Assembly (NCBI RefSeq): GCF_001026905.1
Contig: NZ_LAQL01000002.1
Location: forward strand, 186,001-250,000
Length of the DNA stretch: 64,000 nt
Reading direction: 5' to 3'
DNA from: Kiloniella spongiae
Lineage (GTDB): Bacteria > Pseudomonadota > Alphaproteobacteria > Kiloniellales > Kiloniellaceae
Below the pieces are notes generated by a model. The model was not told the DNA's origin. It made no database searches and worked only from the letters and a program-made list of their open reading frames with translations. Shown here piece after piece: positions 26,688-37,314 of the stretch. How positions within the stretch are numbered: the first letter of the stretch is position 1; each line of letters begins with the position of its first letter. A program made the translations under genes and the position numbers.

Positions 26688-28024
26688 CAGGCATTCCCCT
26701 CATCTTTAGGTTCGGTTTTCGTACCGGACTTGGTTGCCGCTTTTTTCGGTACAGCTTTCGTCGTTGTTTTCTTTGCTGGTGCCTTCTTGGCAGGTGTTCT
26801 TTTTGCGGTTGTGGATTTCGTCGATGAAGAAGTACTTTCAGCTAGTGCCTTTGTTTCTGATTTAGAAACCGGCTTCTTTTCAGCATGCGCCAAGGCAGGA
26901 TGAACGATTGAACCTTCGTGAGTTACGCAGGTTCCTTTTATAATTTCATCATTCCAGTCGATTTTTAAATCCTTGGCTTCTTTATCGAACAGAAGCTCAA
27001 AGAAATTAAAGACGTTTTTGGCATAGAGCGAAGATGCATCCGTCGCTAGACGTCCGGGAACATTGTTATAGCCAACAATAAAAACACCGTCTTTCTCTAC
27101 GACTTTTCCGGCAACAGACAGTTCACAGTTACCACCGGTTTCAACCGCAAGATCAACAATAACAGATCCCGGTTTCATTGATTTGACCATTTCTGCTGTG
27201 ACCAGAACCGGCGCAGGGCGTCCCGGTATCAATGCCGTGGTAATAACCATATCAACCTTGGCAATGGTCTCCGCAATCAGGGTTGCCTGTTTTGCCTTAT
27301 AGGCATCCGACATTTCTTTTGCATAACCGCCAGCAGTTTCAGCCTGTTTAAATTCATCATCTTCAACAGCAACAAACTTTGCCCCAAGCGATTCAACCTG
27401 CTCTTTCGAAGCCGGACGGACATCAGTCGCCGACACAACAGCCCCAAGACGCCGTGCCGTTGCAATAGCTTGCAATCCAGCAACACCAGCGCCCATGACA
27501 AAAACCTTGGCTGGAGCAACGGTTCCAGCAGCCGTCATCATCATTGGAAACGCCCGATTGAATACTCCGGCACCATCCAGAACAGATTTATATCCCGCTA
27601 GGTTTGACTGACTGGACAGAACGTCCATCGACTGTGCGCGAGTAATACGTGGCACAAAATCCATCGCAAAAGCTGTTAATTCTGCCTTTGCATAGGCGTC
27701 CAGTTCTTTCTCGGAACGATAGGGATCTGCAATAGAGATAACCACGGTGCCTTTGGATAAGACTTTTAGTTCGTCATCTTTGCTGCCCGCAATGGGTTTT
27801 TGAACCTTGAGAACAGCTTTCGCATCCTTGTAGGTCGCCGCCGCATCTTTCCCAATAGTTGCACCAGCATCTTTAAAAGCTGTATCCGTAAAACTGGCAG
27901 CTACACCTGCCCCTTTTTCAACAAAGACATCACACCCCAAAGCAACAAGTTTTTTCACTGTCTCTGGAGAAGCAGCGACCCGTGTTTCATTCGGGCGACG
28001 CTCCTTGGGAATAGCAATTTTCAT
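26687..28024 (-). CDS. pntAA: NAD(P) transhydrogenase alpha subunit, part 1, with basic C-terminal tail
   Basis: 445 residues from the ATG at 28024, which has GGGGAGA before it and gives the standard MKIAIPKERRPNETRV start. The alanine-dehydrogenase-like fold binds NAD(H): GAGVAGLQAIATARRLGA at about 170, DLAVETGGNCELS at about 285. The family normally ends near residue 380. Here about 64 extra residues (bases 26690-26884) follow, made almost only of Lys, Ala, Thr, Ser and Pro with repeated AKK, PAKK and TTK units, like a histone H1 or polyhydroxybutyrate-granule protein tail. The catalytic body is clear; the tail's role is unknown. Confidence 0.95.
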   Translation of the reverse strand: MKIAIPKERRPNETRVAASPETVKKLVALGCDVFVEKGAGVAASFTDTAFKDAGATIGKDAAATYKDAKAVLKVQKPIAGSKDDELKVLSKGTVVISIADPYRSEKELDAYAKAELTAFAMDFVPRITRAQSMDVLSSQSNLAGYKSVLDGAGVFNRAFPMMMTAAGTVAPAKVFVMGAGVAGLQAIATARRLGAVVSATDVRPASKEQVESLGAKFVAVEDDEFKQAETAGGYAKEMSDAYKAKQATLIAETIAKVDMVITTALIPGRPAPVLVTAEMVKSMKPGSVIVDLAVETGGNCELSVAGKVVEKDGVFIVGYNNVPGRLATDASSLYAKNVFNFFELLFDKEAKDLKIDWNDEIIKGTCVTHEGSIVHPALAHAEKKPVSKSETKALAESTSSSTKSTTAKRTPAKKAPAKKTTTKAVPKKAATKSGTKTEPKDEGNA

Positions 28025-28276
28025 ATTATCTCCCCACAAGAATGGTCGTTGGATCAGAACGCCCAACAAATTATCACTGTTATTAAAGCGGGATTAAAAT
28101 CAAAGCTGCAAGTGTGCACTGCACAAAAATGTTCTAAAACCGCCATAAAAAGAAGAAAACACCTGTGCCAATGGGGAAATAATACCTATGAAGAATTACA
28201 TTTTATTGCTGTACTATATGCAAAAGATCGATTCGTCTGTATAGACAGGTGCTAAAAGCACTTTGATTGAAATTTT

Positions 28277-29665
28277 CTAGATAGCCGTCGGAATTGGAAC
28301 ATCAAACTTATTCAAAGCTGATGTTTGTCTTTCGAGTAAAGCGAGGTGATCAAAATCTGAAATCAGATCATGGAACAGTTGATGCCAGTTGATTTCTGCT
28401 TTCAAATGCATGAAAACGGATCCTAAGCCGACGGCAGCCCGGTCCATCAGAACGAATTCTCTCGGTGGCTTCACGCCGCCTAAACGACGTAGTTTCTGAT
28501 GAACTTTGTTAGCAACTTCAGCACCATAGGCGCCTCCCTCATAATCATCAACAATGGTTCGCTTTCGATCCTGAAGCAAAGGACCATAAAGAAAATGCGC
28601 CCAGATATTCAGGGTATCCAACATCTCGCGGTTTTGAATTTTAAAGCCCCAGCTTTCATAGGCCTGCACGGCGAGGTCTTCGTCATCCCTTTCAAGCCCG
28701 AAATAGAGATCAATAACGCCTTTAACAAAAGAAGCATCAAAAACACGAATACAGCCAAAATCCAATAAATTGACATCACCATTTTCACGTATCGAGTAAT
28801 TACCTAGATGTGGATCACCGTGAATAACGCCATATTTATAAAAGGGAACATACCAGGCTCGAAACATATTCATAGCGACCTGATTTCTGATTTCCAGATC
28901 ACCTTCATGAGATTTGATGTAATCCAGAAGTGTCACACCATCGAGCCAGTTCATGGTAATCAAACGATTTGTCGTCAACTCAGGAACAGCCCTCGGCACA
29001 CACACATGCTTTTCATCGCCAAGCATCTGTTCATAAAGCCCCATATTTCGAGCTTCACGTTCATAGTCTAACTCTTCGCGCAGACGGTCGGTCAATTCCT
29101 GTAAAATATTTGAAGGATCGATTGCCTTGTCATAACGCCGGTAGATACCAAACAGTAAAGCAAGTTGTTTTAAATCAGCCTCGACTGCTGAAATCATATC
29201 CGGATATTGCAATTTGCAGGCAAGCTCTTGCCCATTCAGATCAATCGCACGATGGACCTGCCCAAGTGACGCAGCTGCAGTTGCCACCTGCTCAAAAGAT
29301 TGAAATTTTTTCTGCCATACCGTTCCAAGTTCGGTCTTCATCCGGCGCTTCACAAACAGCCACCCCATAGACGGTGCATTTGATTGGAGCTGTCGGAGTT
29401 CTTCGGCATACTCTTTTGGCAGTGCGTCTGGAATTGTTGCAAGAATCTGCGCAGCTTTCATCAAGGGGCCTTTAAGCCCTCCCAAAGCCTTTTTTAACTC
29501 AGCAGAGTGTTTGGTCGAATTAAGACCTGTTCCCAAAACACGGTTTCCGACAACCTGTGCAGCAAGTCCGCCGACAGAACTTCCAACTTTTGCATAACGC
29601 TTCAAACGTCCGGACAAACGTGACCCTGAATCGCTTATATCCTTAAGATCTTCGTCATCCTGCAT
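28277..29665 (-). CDS. ABC1/UbiB-family atypical kinase
   Basis: 462 residues. Family landmarks are the KAAQ motif (in place of KxGQ) in GPLMKAAQILATIPD at about 65, the alanine-rich loop ATAAASLGQVHRA at about 130, the catalytic HGDPHLGN at about 280 and LLDFGCIRVF at about 300. No C-terminal membrane helices are seen, so it differs from E. coli UbiB and is nearer the soluble ABC1/COQ8 type. Such ATPases support ubiquinone synthesis or lipid homeostasis. Function here is inferred from family only. Confidence 0.88.
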   Translation of the reverse strand: MQDDEDLKDISDSGSRLSGRLKRYAKVGSSVGGLAAQVVGNRVLGTGLNSTKHSAELKKALGGLKGPLMKAAQILATIPDALPKEYAEELRQLQSNAPSMGWLFVKRRMKTELGTVWQKKFQSFEQVATAAASLGQVHRAIDLNGQELACKLQYPDMISAVEADLKQLALLFGIYRRYDKAIDPSNILQELTDRLREELDYEREARNMGLYEQMLGDEKHVCVPRAVPELTTNRLITMNWLDGVTLLDYIKSHEGDLEIRNQVAMNMFRAWYVPFYKYGVIHGDPHLGNYSIRENGDVNLLDFGCIRVFDASFVKGVIDLYFGLERDDEDLAVQAYESWGFKIQNREMLDTLNIWAHFLYGPLLQDRKRTIVDDYEGGAYGAEVANKVHQKLRRLGGVKPPREFVLMDRAAVGLGSVFMHLKAEINWHQLFHDLISDFDHLALLERQTSALNKFDVPIPTAI

Positions 29666-29937
29666 CCTGCGGATCTCTCATACAATTTTTGCAACCGGCT
29701 TATCTGATAACTTCAAACCTTTATATGGTGGTTCAACACCAAAAGTACCAACTCAATCTTTCCTCAACAGATCACGATTAAAATTTGAGAAATTATCCCA
29801 ATAAAATTGAAATTAAGCTCATATTTGAGAAAATATAACGCCTTTGTTCATATACTTTCCCCTAATAAAGACATCATCAGGATCAAAGTTTGTGTTATCC
29901 TGATATTTTAAAGAACAAAGATTTTTCGGAACACGTA

Positions 29938-31017
29938 ATGAATAAAAAACTTTGGGTTAAGCAAGCTCTCAACAAAATAGAAGCGGACTATAACCGATCT
30001 TCCGACACGCACCTTATTAAGCTGGACTTACCAAGCTGTCTCGGTGTGGACTTATATTTTAAAGACGAAAGTACCCACCCGACGGGTAGTCTGAAACACC
30101 GCCTGGCAAGATCACTCTTTCTTTACGGCCTCTGTAATGGATGGATCGGACCAGATACAACCATTATTGAAGCTTCATCCGGAAGCACGGCAATATCAGA
30201 AGCGTACTTTTCAAGATTACTTAATCTTAGATTTATTGCTGTTGTCCCCAAAACCACAGCCCGCAGAAAGCTTGCGCAAATCGAATTTTATGGCGGTGAA
30301 TGCCATCTGGTCGATGCCAAGGACATCTATACGGAATCGGAACGTCTGGCGCGAGAATTAAATGGTCACTACATGGATCAATTCACTTATGCAGAGCGTG
30401 CAACAGACTGGCGGGGCAACAACAATATTGCCCAATCTCTGTTCTCTCAAATGGCTCTGGAACCTCATTCCTGCCCGGAATGGATTGTTGCAAGCGCAGG
30501 TACCGGTGGTACATCAGCGACACTCGGTCGCTACATCAGATATGATAAATCCTGTACACACGAAACGAAGCTATGTGTGGTTGATCCAGAAAATTCAGTC
30601 TTCTATGACTTTTACAAAACAGGCGATGAAAACCTGACAAGCCCTAAAGGTTCAAGGATTGAAGGTATTGGGCGACCAAGGGTCGAGCTTTCTTTTGTCC
30701 CAAGCCTGGTTGATCGGATGATCCAAATTCCTGATGCAGCATCTATTGCCACAATCCATGTTTTGGAGAAATTACTGGGGCGAAAATGCGGCGCATCCAC
30801 AGGGACCAATCTTTATGGCGCCTTTCTTCTCATGTCGGAAATGAAAGCCCGCAAAGAAAAGGGCAGTATCGTTACGCTAATCTGCGATTCTGGAGATAGG
30901 TACCTCGATACCTATTACAGCCAGGAATGGCTTGACCGTCACAACATTGATACTGCACCTTACATTAAACAACTGGAATCGTTTCTTGAGACAGGCTCAC
31001 TGTCTTTAGCGGATTAG
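29938..31017 (+). CDS. PLP-dependent cysteine synthase/desulfhydrase family enzyme
   Basis: 359 residues from the ATG at 29938. The PLP lysine lies in [12 protein letters not shown] at about residue 53, the substrate loop is [16 protein letters not shown] at about 80, and the phosphate-binding loop is [13 protein letters not shown] at about 190. The HPTGSLKHR form and the C-terminal extension (residues 300-359) place it with the Cds1-like branch, some of which act as L-cysteine desulfhydrases, rather than with CysK or CysM. Substrate is uncertain. Its stop overlaps the stop of the convergent OmpW gene by four bases. Confidence 0.82.
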   Translation: MNKKLWVKQALNKIEADYNRSSDTHLIKLDLPSCLGVDLYFKDESTHPTGSLKHRLARSLFLYGLCNGWIGPDTTIIEASSGSTAISEAYFSRLLNLRFIAVVPKTTARRKLAQIEFYGGECHLVDAKDIYTESERLARELNGHYMDQFTYAERATDWRGNNNIAQSLFSQMALEPHSCPEWIVASAGTGGTSATLGRYIRYDKSCTHETKLCVVDPENSVFYDFYKTGDENLTSPKGSRIEGIGRPRVELSFVPSLVDRMIQIPDAASIATIHVLEKLLGRKCGASTGTNLYGAFLLMSEMKARKEKGSIVTLICDSGDRYLDTYYSQEWLDRHNIDTAPYIKQLESFLETGSLSLAD

Positions 31018-31646
31018 AACCGATATCCAAGGCCTACACCGACAATCCAGGGGTCGACATCAACGTCACCCTTGATTGCGCCACCATTAATTGACGCATC
31101 AGTATTTAACCAAAGACGCTTTACATCTAGGTTGAGAGACCACGCATCATTAAGCTCATAATCAACGCCGACCTGTGCTGCGGCACCAAAATTGTTATCA
31201 TAGTCAACATCAAGACCGTTTGCGCCATCAGCGTTATAGAAAATAGTATAATTAACCCCTGCACCAATATAGGGCTTAAATTTACCAAAATTCGTGAAAT
31301 GGTATTGAAGCGTTAGAGTCGGCGGCAGTAACATAACATCACCAAGATCAGCAGTTCCACCACCATTAATATTTTCAACCTTCGCGTTATGTTTTGTTGT
31401 TGCAAGAATCAATTCCACGGCAATATTTTTGGTAAAGAAATAACTGATGTCCAATTCAGGAACATAGGAATTGCTTAAATTAGGCTTGCCACCAATCGTC
31501 GTATTCCCACCGTCATCCGGGATAACACCAATACCACGTAGACGAATAAGGATGTCCCCCGCTTCACTGGCCTGAGCAGGAACATAAGACAATATTGAAC
31601 CTGCACTCACGGCCAATATTGCTAGAGATCTTAAAATTTTACGCAT
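31014..31646 (-). CDS. ompW: OmpW family outer-membrane protein
   Basis: 210 residues from the ATG at 31646, selected because GGAGC lies eight bases upstream. A signal peptide (about 1-24, ending PAQAS) is followed by alternating beta-strand sequence. [23 protein letters not shown] and [11 protein letters not shown] are OmpW hallmarks, and the chain ends in an aromatic residue (GLGYRF), the usual signal for outer-membrane assembly. It should form an eight-stranded barrel for small hydrophobic molecules. Confidence 0.9.
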   Translation of the reverse strand: MRKILRSLAILAVSAGSILSYVPAQASEAGDILIRLRGIGVIPDDGGNTTIGGKPNLSNSYVPELDISYFFTKNIAVELILATTKHNAKVENINGGGTADLGDVMLLPPTLTLQYHFTNFGKFKPYIGAGVNYTIFYNADGANGLDVDYDNNFGAAAQVGVDYELNDAWSLNLDVKRLWLNTDASINGGAIKGDVDVDPWIVGVGLGYRF

Positions 31647-31781
31647 GGCAAATAGCTCCATTTCCACAACATAGAGACACGGAATATCTCGTCATGGTTT
31701 CAAATACTTAACTTTATGAAGTACTATTATTCCTAGATTAAGATCAGAGCATTGAGACAGATCAAAAGATAATATTATTGT

Positions 31782-31815
31782 AAAAAAAAGACCTCCCTAA
31801 AAAGGAAGGCCTTAT
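31782..31815 (-). terminator. Terminator after pepF
   Basis: On the minus strand AAGGCCTTCC pairs with GGGAGGTC (G-T pairs included), followed by eight T. Confidence 0.75.
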
Positions 31816-31838
31816 AGATAAATCTACTTGTGCAGTTC

Positions 31839-33641
31839 TTATTCCATATCTTCGAGCTGATCAATAAAGCCAGACACAACTTTGAGTCCCTGTTTCCAAA
31901 AATCCGGGTCGCTTGCATTCAGACCAAAAGGAGCAAGCAATTCTTTGTGGCGTTTTGAACCGCCGGCAGAAAGCATATCCAGATACTTTTCCGCAAATCC
32001 ATCTTCACTTTGCTGATAAACAGCATAGAGAGAATTGACCAGACAATCACCAAACGCATAGGCATAAACATAGAACGGCGCGTGGATAAAGTGTGGTACA
32101 TAAGACCAATAGGCAGCGTATTCATTTTCAAAACGAATGGCAGGCCCCAAGCTTGCTTTTTGTGTCTCCATCCAGATTTCACCGAGTTGCTCGGGCAAAA
32201 GTTCCCCCTTGCGACGTTCGTCATGAACCCGTGTCTCGAACTGATGCATGGCAACCTGTCGCACCACAGTGTTCAACATATCTTCGACCTTGGAAGCCAA
32301 CATAATCCTGCGAGCCTTGGCATCCACCTTCTTTTTCAAGACAGACTGGAAGGTCAACATCTCACCAAAAACAGAGGCCGTTTCAGCAAGGGTTAGCGGC
32401 GTATCCGCCATGAGCGGGCCTTGAACACCGGCCAAAACCTGATGCACACCGTGCCCAAGCTCGTGGGCCAGCGTCATTACATCCCTTGTACGTCCTTGAT
32501 AATTAACAAGTAAATAAGGGTGGGCACAAGGAACGGTCGGATGAGCAAAAGCACCAGGAGCCTTCCCCGGACGTACAGGTGCATCAATCCAAGGGTTATC
32601 AAAAAACTTTTGCCCCACTTCGGCGAGCCTCGGTGAAAATCCGGCGTAAGCCGTTAATACAGTCTCTGTCGCATCATCCCAGCTAATAACATCATCATCA
32701 TCATCTGGCAGTGGTGCATTTCGATCCCAGTAAGGAAGCTGTTCTACTCCAAACCACCTTGCTTTTAGTTTGTAATAACGGTGCGCAAGGTCCTGATAAG
32801 AATCAGAAACAGAACTCACCAATGCATCGACAACTTCGTCTTCGACAACGTTCGCCAAGTTTCGAGAAGAAACTGGTCGAGCGAAACCACGCCACTGATC
32901 TTCGACTTCTTTATCTTTGGCCAGAGTATTGGTGATATGGGCGAAAAGTCGTTGATTTTCGCCAAGTACTTTACCCAAAGATTGAGCAGCTTCCTTACGT
33001 GCTTTCGGGTCGCGATCACTGAGTTTATTCAGGATCTGTGCAGAACTGAACTCTTCCCCCATATAAGGAAAACGAAGGCTCGCCATGGTTTCATCAAACA
33101 AGCGTACCCAGGCAGAGCGGCCGGAAACGCGCTTTTCATGGAGTATTTTTTCGACATCATCAGACAGCTGATAATCTTTCTGTGCGCGTAAATCTCTCAA
33201 CCACGGCGCATATTTGGCAAGAGAGCTACCACCGATCTTCGATTGCAGTTCCTTATCATCCAGCTGATTCAATTCAAGAGTAAAGAATAAGAGGTGCGAC
33301 GAAATCCCCGTGCTACGTTCTTGCATAGATTGGAAGAACTTTCCAACTTCAGGATCGCTCATGTTTCCTGCATAGACCAGATAGGCATAACTCATTACCT
33401 TGCCCATGATCTCTTGAGAATCCTCATATGATTCGATCGCAGCGCAAAGAGCATCTCCATTAAGATCAGCTAACTTGCCTGCATATTTGCCATTGAAAGC
33501 AATCGCTGACTTTTCGACAGCAACCAGATCAGCTTCCAACTCGGTAGAATCTGGTGCAGGATAAAGATCGGTCAAATCCCAGGCAGGTAAAGTACCAAGC
33601 TTTTCATCAATAATGTCTTTAGGGTGAGCAGCTTCGGTCAT
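31839..33641 (-). CDS. pepF: Oligoendopeptidase F (M3 family)
   Basis: 600 residues from the ATG at 33641, with GAGAGGA at good distance; an upstream ATG in frame has no such site. The zinc motif HELGH is at about residue 391 in LAHELGHGVHQ, and the third ligand Glu is in LAETASVFGEML about 25 residues on. YWSYVPHFIHAPFYVYAYAFG is the substrate-channel signature of the M3B group. It is a cytosolic metallopeptidase that trims oligopeptides. It has its own terminator and is divergent from the acyl-CoA ligase gene. Confidence 0.94.
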   Translation of the reverse strand: MTEAAHPKDIIDEKLGTLPAWDLTDLYPAPDSTELEADLVAVEKSAIAFNGKYAGKLADLNGDALCAAIESYEDSQEIMGKVMSYAYLVYAGNMSDPEVGKFFQSMQERSTGISSHLLFFTLELNQLDDKELQSKIGGSSLAKYAPWLRDLRAQKDYQLSDDVEKILHEKRVSGRSAWVRLFDETMASLRFPYMGEEFSSAQILNKLSDRDPKARKEAAQSLGKVLGENQRLFAHITNTLAKDKEVEDQWRGFARPVSSRNLANVVEDEVVDALVSSVSDSYQDLAHRYYKLKARWFGVEQLPYWDRNAPLPDDDDDVISWDDATETVLTAYAGFSPRLAEVGQKFFDNPWIDAPVRPGKAPGAFAHPTVPCAHPYLLVNYQGRTRDVMTLAHELGHGVHQVLAGVQGPLMADTPLTLAETASVFGEMLTFQSVLKKKVDAKARRIMLASKVEDMLNTVVRQVAMHQFETRVHDERRKGELLPEQLGEIWMETQKASLGPAIRFENEYAAYWSYVPHFIHAPFYVYAYAFGDCLVNSLYAVYQQSEDGFAEKYLDMLSAGGSKRHKELLAPFGLNASDPDFWKQGLKVVSGFIDQLEDME

Positions 33642-33795
33642 AAAAATTCCTCTCATTCCGCACACGCGGTCTTCAAATACAAGCGTTGTCTCTATAAGTT
33701 AGGATCTAGAAATTGAAAACAAGGCGTGAATCGCCAAATATTACAATGCATAATGATAAGAAATCACAAGAACAGGTAAAGGCCTAACAAGGAAC

Positions 33796-35634
33796 ATGGA
33801 ACAAACTATTTCTCCCCCGCACTACAAGAACCTTGTCAGTCTCTTTTACACGCACGCAAAAGAGAAGAAAGAACAACCTTTTCTCTGGTTTAAGGAAAAC
33901 AAGCAATACTGGCCCATTAGCTGGGAAGAAACATCTCGACGCATCACCGCAATGGCCCGTAGTCTTAAAAAGCTGGGTCTCGAAAAAGGTGATCGAGTTG
34001 TTCTTGTTGCCGAGAACAGGCCCGAATGGTTTATTGCTGATCTCGCCATTATGGCTGCCGGGGGAATATCTGTTCCCGCCTACACAACAAACACCCACGC
34101 CAACCACAAGCACGTACTGGATCATTCAGGCGCCATAGGAATTATTGTTTCCACTGCGGCACTTTGCAAAAAATCCCTGCCCGCAGCACAGGAAGCATCT
34201 GGCTGTCAGTGGGCTATTACGATGGATACGATCAACAAAGAAGATATAGACACCAGAGATATTGGTGGGGGTGACATTAATTTGCCCCTACATGATTGGG
34301 AACACTTAATCGCCGAAGGTGATAGCCTACCAGGAAACATCGAAACCGAGGCGCAAGAACTCACCAGAAAAGATATTGCCTGCCTCATTTATACCTCTGG
34401 AACCGGGGGACTTCCCAAAGGAGTGATGCTTAGCCACGGTGCAATTCTATGTAATTGCGAGGGTGCCTGGGATGTTCTTTATCATCTTGGGTTGGGGGAT
34501 GACGTCTTCCTGTCCTTCCTTCCCCTTTCCCATGCCTACGAACATACGGCGGGACAATTTTTTCCTTTGTTATTAGGGGCACAGATCTATTACGGCGAAG
34601 GGGCAGAGCATCTATTACGCAATATGGCAGAAGCGCGCCCAACCATCATGACTGCCGTTCCCAGACTGTTTGAATCCATGCACAGCCGTATCACCCGTGG
34701 CCTTGAAAAGGAAAAACCTCTCAAACGTAATCTGTTTTACAAAGCCGAAGCTCTTGGGCGCAAAAAATACTACCAATCTGACAATCTGGGGCTGATCGAA
34801 AAACTCCAGGATCACCTTCTGGAAAAATTGGTCCGTAACAAGCTTCGTCAGCGTTTTGGCGGGCGACTAAAAGCCATGGTTTCCGGCGGCGCAGCCCTTA
34901 ATGAAGACATCGGCCTTTTCTTTCACGCACTTGGCTTGCCAATTTTACAGGGTTATGGACAGACCGAGGCGGCTCCTGTTATCGCCGTTAACCGTCACGA
35001 TAAGATAGACATGTCGACCGTAGGCCCTCAGCTTCGGGGGGTTGAAATCAAGATTGCTGACGACGGAGAGATTCTGGCGTCCGGTGAGCTTTTGATGTCC
35101 GGCTACTGGAATGACCAGAAATACACCGATGAAACCATCAAAGACGGCTGGCTTCATACCGGGGACATTGGTGAAATCGATCACCGCGGACGCTTGAAAA
35201 TCACCGATCGGAAAAAGGATATTATTGTTCTATCGGGGGGAGATAATGTTTCCCCGGCGCGGGTCGAAGGCGAATTATCTCTACACCCCGCAATTCATCA
35301 GGCCATGGTGTATGGCAACAAACACCCTCATCTAACGGCTGTTATCGTGCCGGATGATGAATTTCTTGACCGTTGGGGCGAAGCCAACGGAGTTGCCGCT
35401 GTTCTTGCCTCGGTACACGACAATGCCTCTTTAAAAATCTCTATCGCAAAGGCTGTTGATCAAATCAACAAGCAGCTCTCTCCGTTAGAGAAAGTGCGAA
35501 AATTTGTGATCGCCAGGGAACCATTCACAATCGATAACGAAATGATGACACCAACCCTGAAGGTCAGGCGTCATAAAGTGTTAGAGGTATATAAAACCGA
35601 AATAGAAGCCCTCTATCCAAAAATCTCTAAATAA
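33796..35634 (+). CDS. Long-chain acyl-CoA synthetase (FadD15-like AMP-dependent ligase)
   Basis: 612 residues. The AMP-binding loop IYTSGTGGLPKGVMLSHGA is at about residue 198, the adenine motif GYGQTEAAPV at about 390, and the hinge/P-loop pair GWLHTGDIGEID and ITDRKKDIIVLSGGDNVSP at about 450-475. Length and the NLFYKAEALGRKKY region fit the eukaryote-type long-chain ligases rather than E. coli FadD. It activates long-chain fatty acids with ATP and CoA. AAGGAA precedes the ATG. Monocistronic. Confidence 0.88.
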   Translation: MEQTISPPHYKNLVSLFYTHAKEKKEQPFLWFKENKQYWPISWEETSRRITAMARSLKKLGLEKGDRVVLVAENRPEWFIADLAIMAAGGISVPAYTTNTHANHKHVLDHSGAIGIIVSTAALCKKSLPAAQEASGCQWAITMDTINKEDIDTRDIGGGDINLPLHDWEHLIAEGDSLPGNIETEAQELTRKDIACLIYTSGTGGLPKGVMLSHGAILCNCEGAWDVLYHLGLGDDVFLSFLPLSHAYEHTAGQFFPLLLGAQIYYGEGAEHLLRNMAEARPTIMTAVPRLFESMHSRITRGLEKEKPLKRNLFYKAEALGRKKYYQSDNLGLIEKLQDHLLEKLVRNKLRQRFGGRLKAMVSGGAALNEDIGLFFHALGLPILQGYGQTEAAPVIAVNRHDKIDMSTVGPQLRGVEIKIADDGEILASGELLMSGYWNDQKYTDETIKDGWLHTGDIGEIDHRGRLKITDRKKDIIVLSGGDNVSPARVEGELSLHPAIHQAMVYGNKHPHLTAVIVPDDEFLDRWGEANGVAAVLASVHDNASLKISIAKAVDQINKQLSPLEKVRKFVIAREPFTIDNEMMTPTLKVRRHKVLEVYKTEIEALYPKISK

Positions 35635-35647
35635 AATCCCCAACAAA

Positions 35648-35682
35648 AAACGGCCCCTAACACATAGGCAGGGGCCGTTTCA
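35648..35682. terminator. Bidirectional terminator between acyl-CoA ligase and BCCT genes
   Basis: Perfect 11-bp stem AAACGGCCCCT (35648-35658) with AGGGGCCGTTT (35670-35680); A-run on one side and T-run on the other, between convergent genes. Confidence 0.85.
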
Positions 35683-35697
35683 TTTAGTGCTGTATGT

Positions 35698-37314
35698 CTA
35701 ATCGATCAAGCTACCGCTAACACGGTCACCCCTTTGTGCGTAGGCAATCCCCAAATCTTCCTGACGAAGGGATTTAACCAAACCAATCATCATAAAAATC
35801 ATGATAATTGAGAACGGCAATGCCGCCGCAATTGCCGCCGCCTGAAGCGCTTTCAAACCACCTGCCATTAATAGTGCAGCAGCAACAAAGCCTTCACCGA
35901 GTCCCCAGATAACACGGTGTACAGTTGGCGGGTTTTCATCGCCCATGGATAAAAGCGTATTAACCACCAAAGTCCCGGAATCAGATGACGTAATGAAATA
36001 GGTCGCAATCAAAATTGTCGCAACAATTGCTGCGATTGATCCCATAAAGCCTGCATTCATTTTTGCAATCGTCACATAAAGAGCAGAGGTAAGGTCAGCC
36101 TGAACGGCTTCGACAATACCACCATCACCAAATAGTTCGATATGCAACGCCGTTCCACCAAACGCAGTCAACCAAACAGCACCAAGCAATGTTGGCACCA
36201 AAAGAACACCGAGAATGAATTCCCGAATTGTTCTACCCCGTGAAATTCGGGCGATAAACATACCGACGAAAGGCGCCCATGACATCCACCAGCCCCAATA
36301 GAAAGCTGTCCACCAACCTTGCCATTGGCTAGCTTCGTCATTTGCATTGGTCCAGAGGCTCAAAGGAATAACCTGCCCCATGTAATCACCAATGTTCTGC
36401 AGGAATGAGCCAAGAAGATAGCGTGTTGGGCCAAAAGCAATAAAGAATGCCAGAATCGCAATGGACAACCACAGGTTCACTTCGGAAAGGATCTTAACCC
36501 CTTTGCCAACACCTGACACAACCGAGATTGTTGCCAAGCCAGAAATAATGGCAATCAAAACCATCATGGCTACCAAGGCTGGTTCAGTTTTAGTTACCCC
36601 GTCTGTGACAGTTTCTGTGATCCAAAAACCCCATCCTGTAATCTCGTACAAGCCGGTTGCCATTTGCTGAACACCAAGACCAAGGGACGTTGCGACACCA
36701 AAGACTGTACCATACACAGCCAATAGATCAGCAAGATGCCCAATCGGACCATAAATCCGGTCACCAATAAGCGGATAGAGCGATGAACGAATGGTCAAAG
36801 GCAAATCTTTGCGGTAAGCGAAATAAGCCAGTGCCAAGGCAACAATTACGTAGATTGCCCAAGGATGTAATCCCCAGTGAAACAGTGTGATGCGCATGGC
36901 GACTTGTGCCGCTTCTGCTGTTTGCGACGCATCTTCTGTTATAAAGGGGTTTGACTGGAAGTGGTAAATCGGTTCGGCAATGGACCAGAAGACCAGACCG
37001 ATCCCCATACCAGCGCCGAACAGCATTGCAAACCAAGAAAAATAACTGAATTCCGGTCTGTCGCTGTCTTTACCTAAACGTAGATTACCGTATCGACTAA
37101 ACAGCAACCAAATAACAAAAAACAAGAACGATGCAACAATTCCCAAGTAGTACCATTTCATGGTGCCAACCAGGAAATTATTAATTCCTGTAAAAAAGTC
37201 ACCTACCCCTTCGGTGGCAACGAACGCCATAACCACCAAAGCGAAGACAAGAAACTTCGACCATATTGCCATGGTCGGATTCAAGCCTTTCAGAAAGCCT
37301 GATTTTGCTCTCAT
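35698..37314 (-). CDS. BCCT family betaine/choline/carnitine transporter
   Basis: 538 residues with about twelve membrane helices. WTAFYWGWWMSWAPFVGMFIARISRGRTIREFI at about 335-367 is the BCCT signature with its tryptophan box, and GAGMGIGLVFWSIAEP at about 95 is the first-half motif. There is no long cytosolic tail, so osmosensing of the BetP kind is not obvious. It probably imports betaine or a related trimethylammonium solute, for osmoprotection or as nutrient. GGGAGG precedes the ATG. A 470-bp gap separates it from the divergent acyltransferase gene. Confidence 0.92.
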   Translation of the reverse strand: MRAKSGFLKGLNPTMAIWSKFLVFALVVMAFVATEGVGDFFTGINNFLVGTMKWYYLGIVASFLFFVIWLLFSRYGNLRLGKDSDRPEFSYFSWFAMLFGAGMGIGLVFWSIAEPIYHFQSNPFITEDASQTAEAAQVAMRITLFHWGLHPWAIYVIVALALAYFAYRKDLPLTIRSSLYPLIGDRIYGPIGHLADLLAVYGTVFGVATSLGLGVQQMATGLYEITGWGFWITETVTDGVTKTEPALVAMMVLIAIISGLATISVVSGVGKGVKILSEVNLWLSIAILAFFIAFGPTRYLLGSFLQNIGDYMGQVIPLSLWTNANDEASQWQGWWTAFYWGWWMSWAPFVGMFIARISRGRTIREFILGVLLVPTLLGAVWLTAFGGTALHIELFGDGGIVEAVQADLTSALYVTIAKMNAGFMGSIAAIVATILIATYFITSSDSGTLVVNTLLSMGDENPPTVHRVIWGLGEGFVAAALLMAGGLKALQAAAIAAALPFSIIMIFMMIGLVKSLRQEDLGIAYAQRGDRVSGSLID

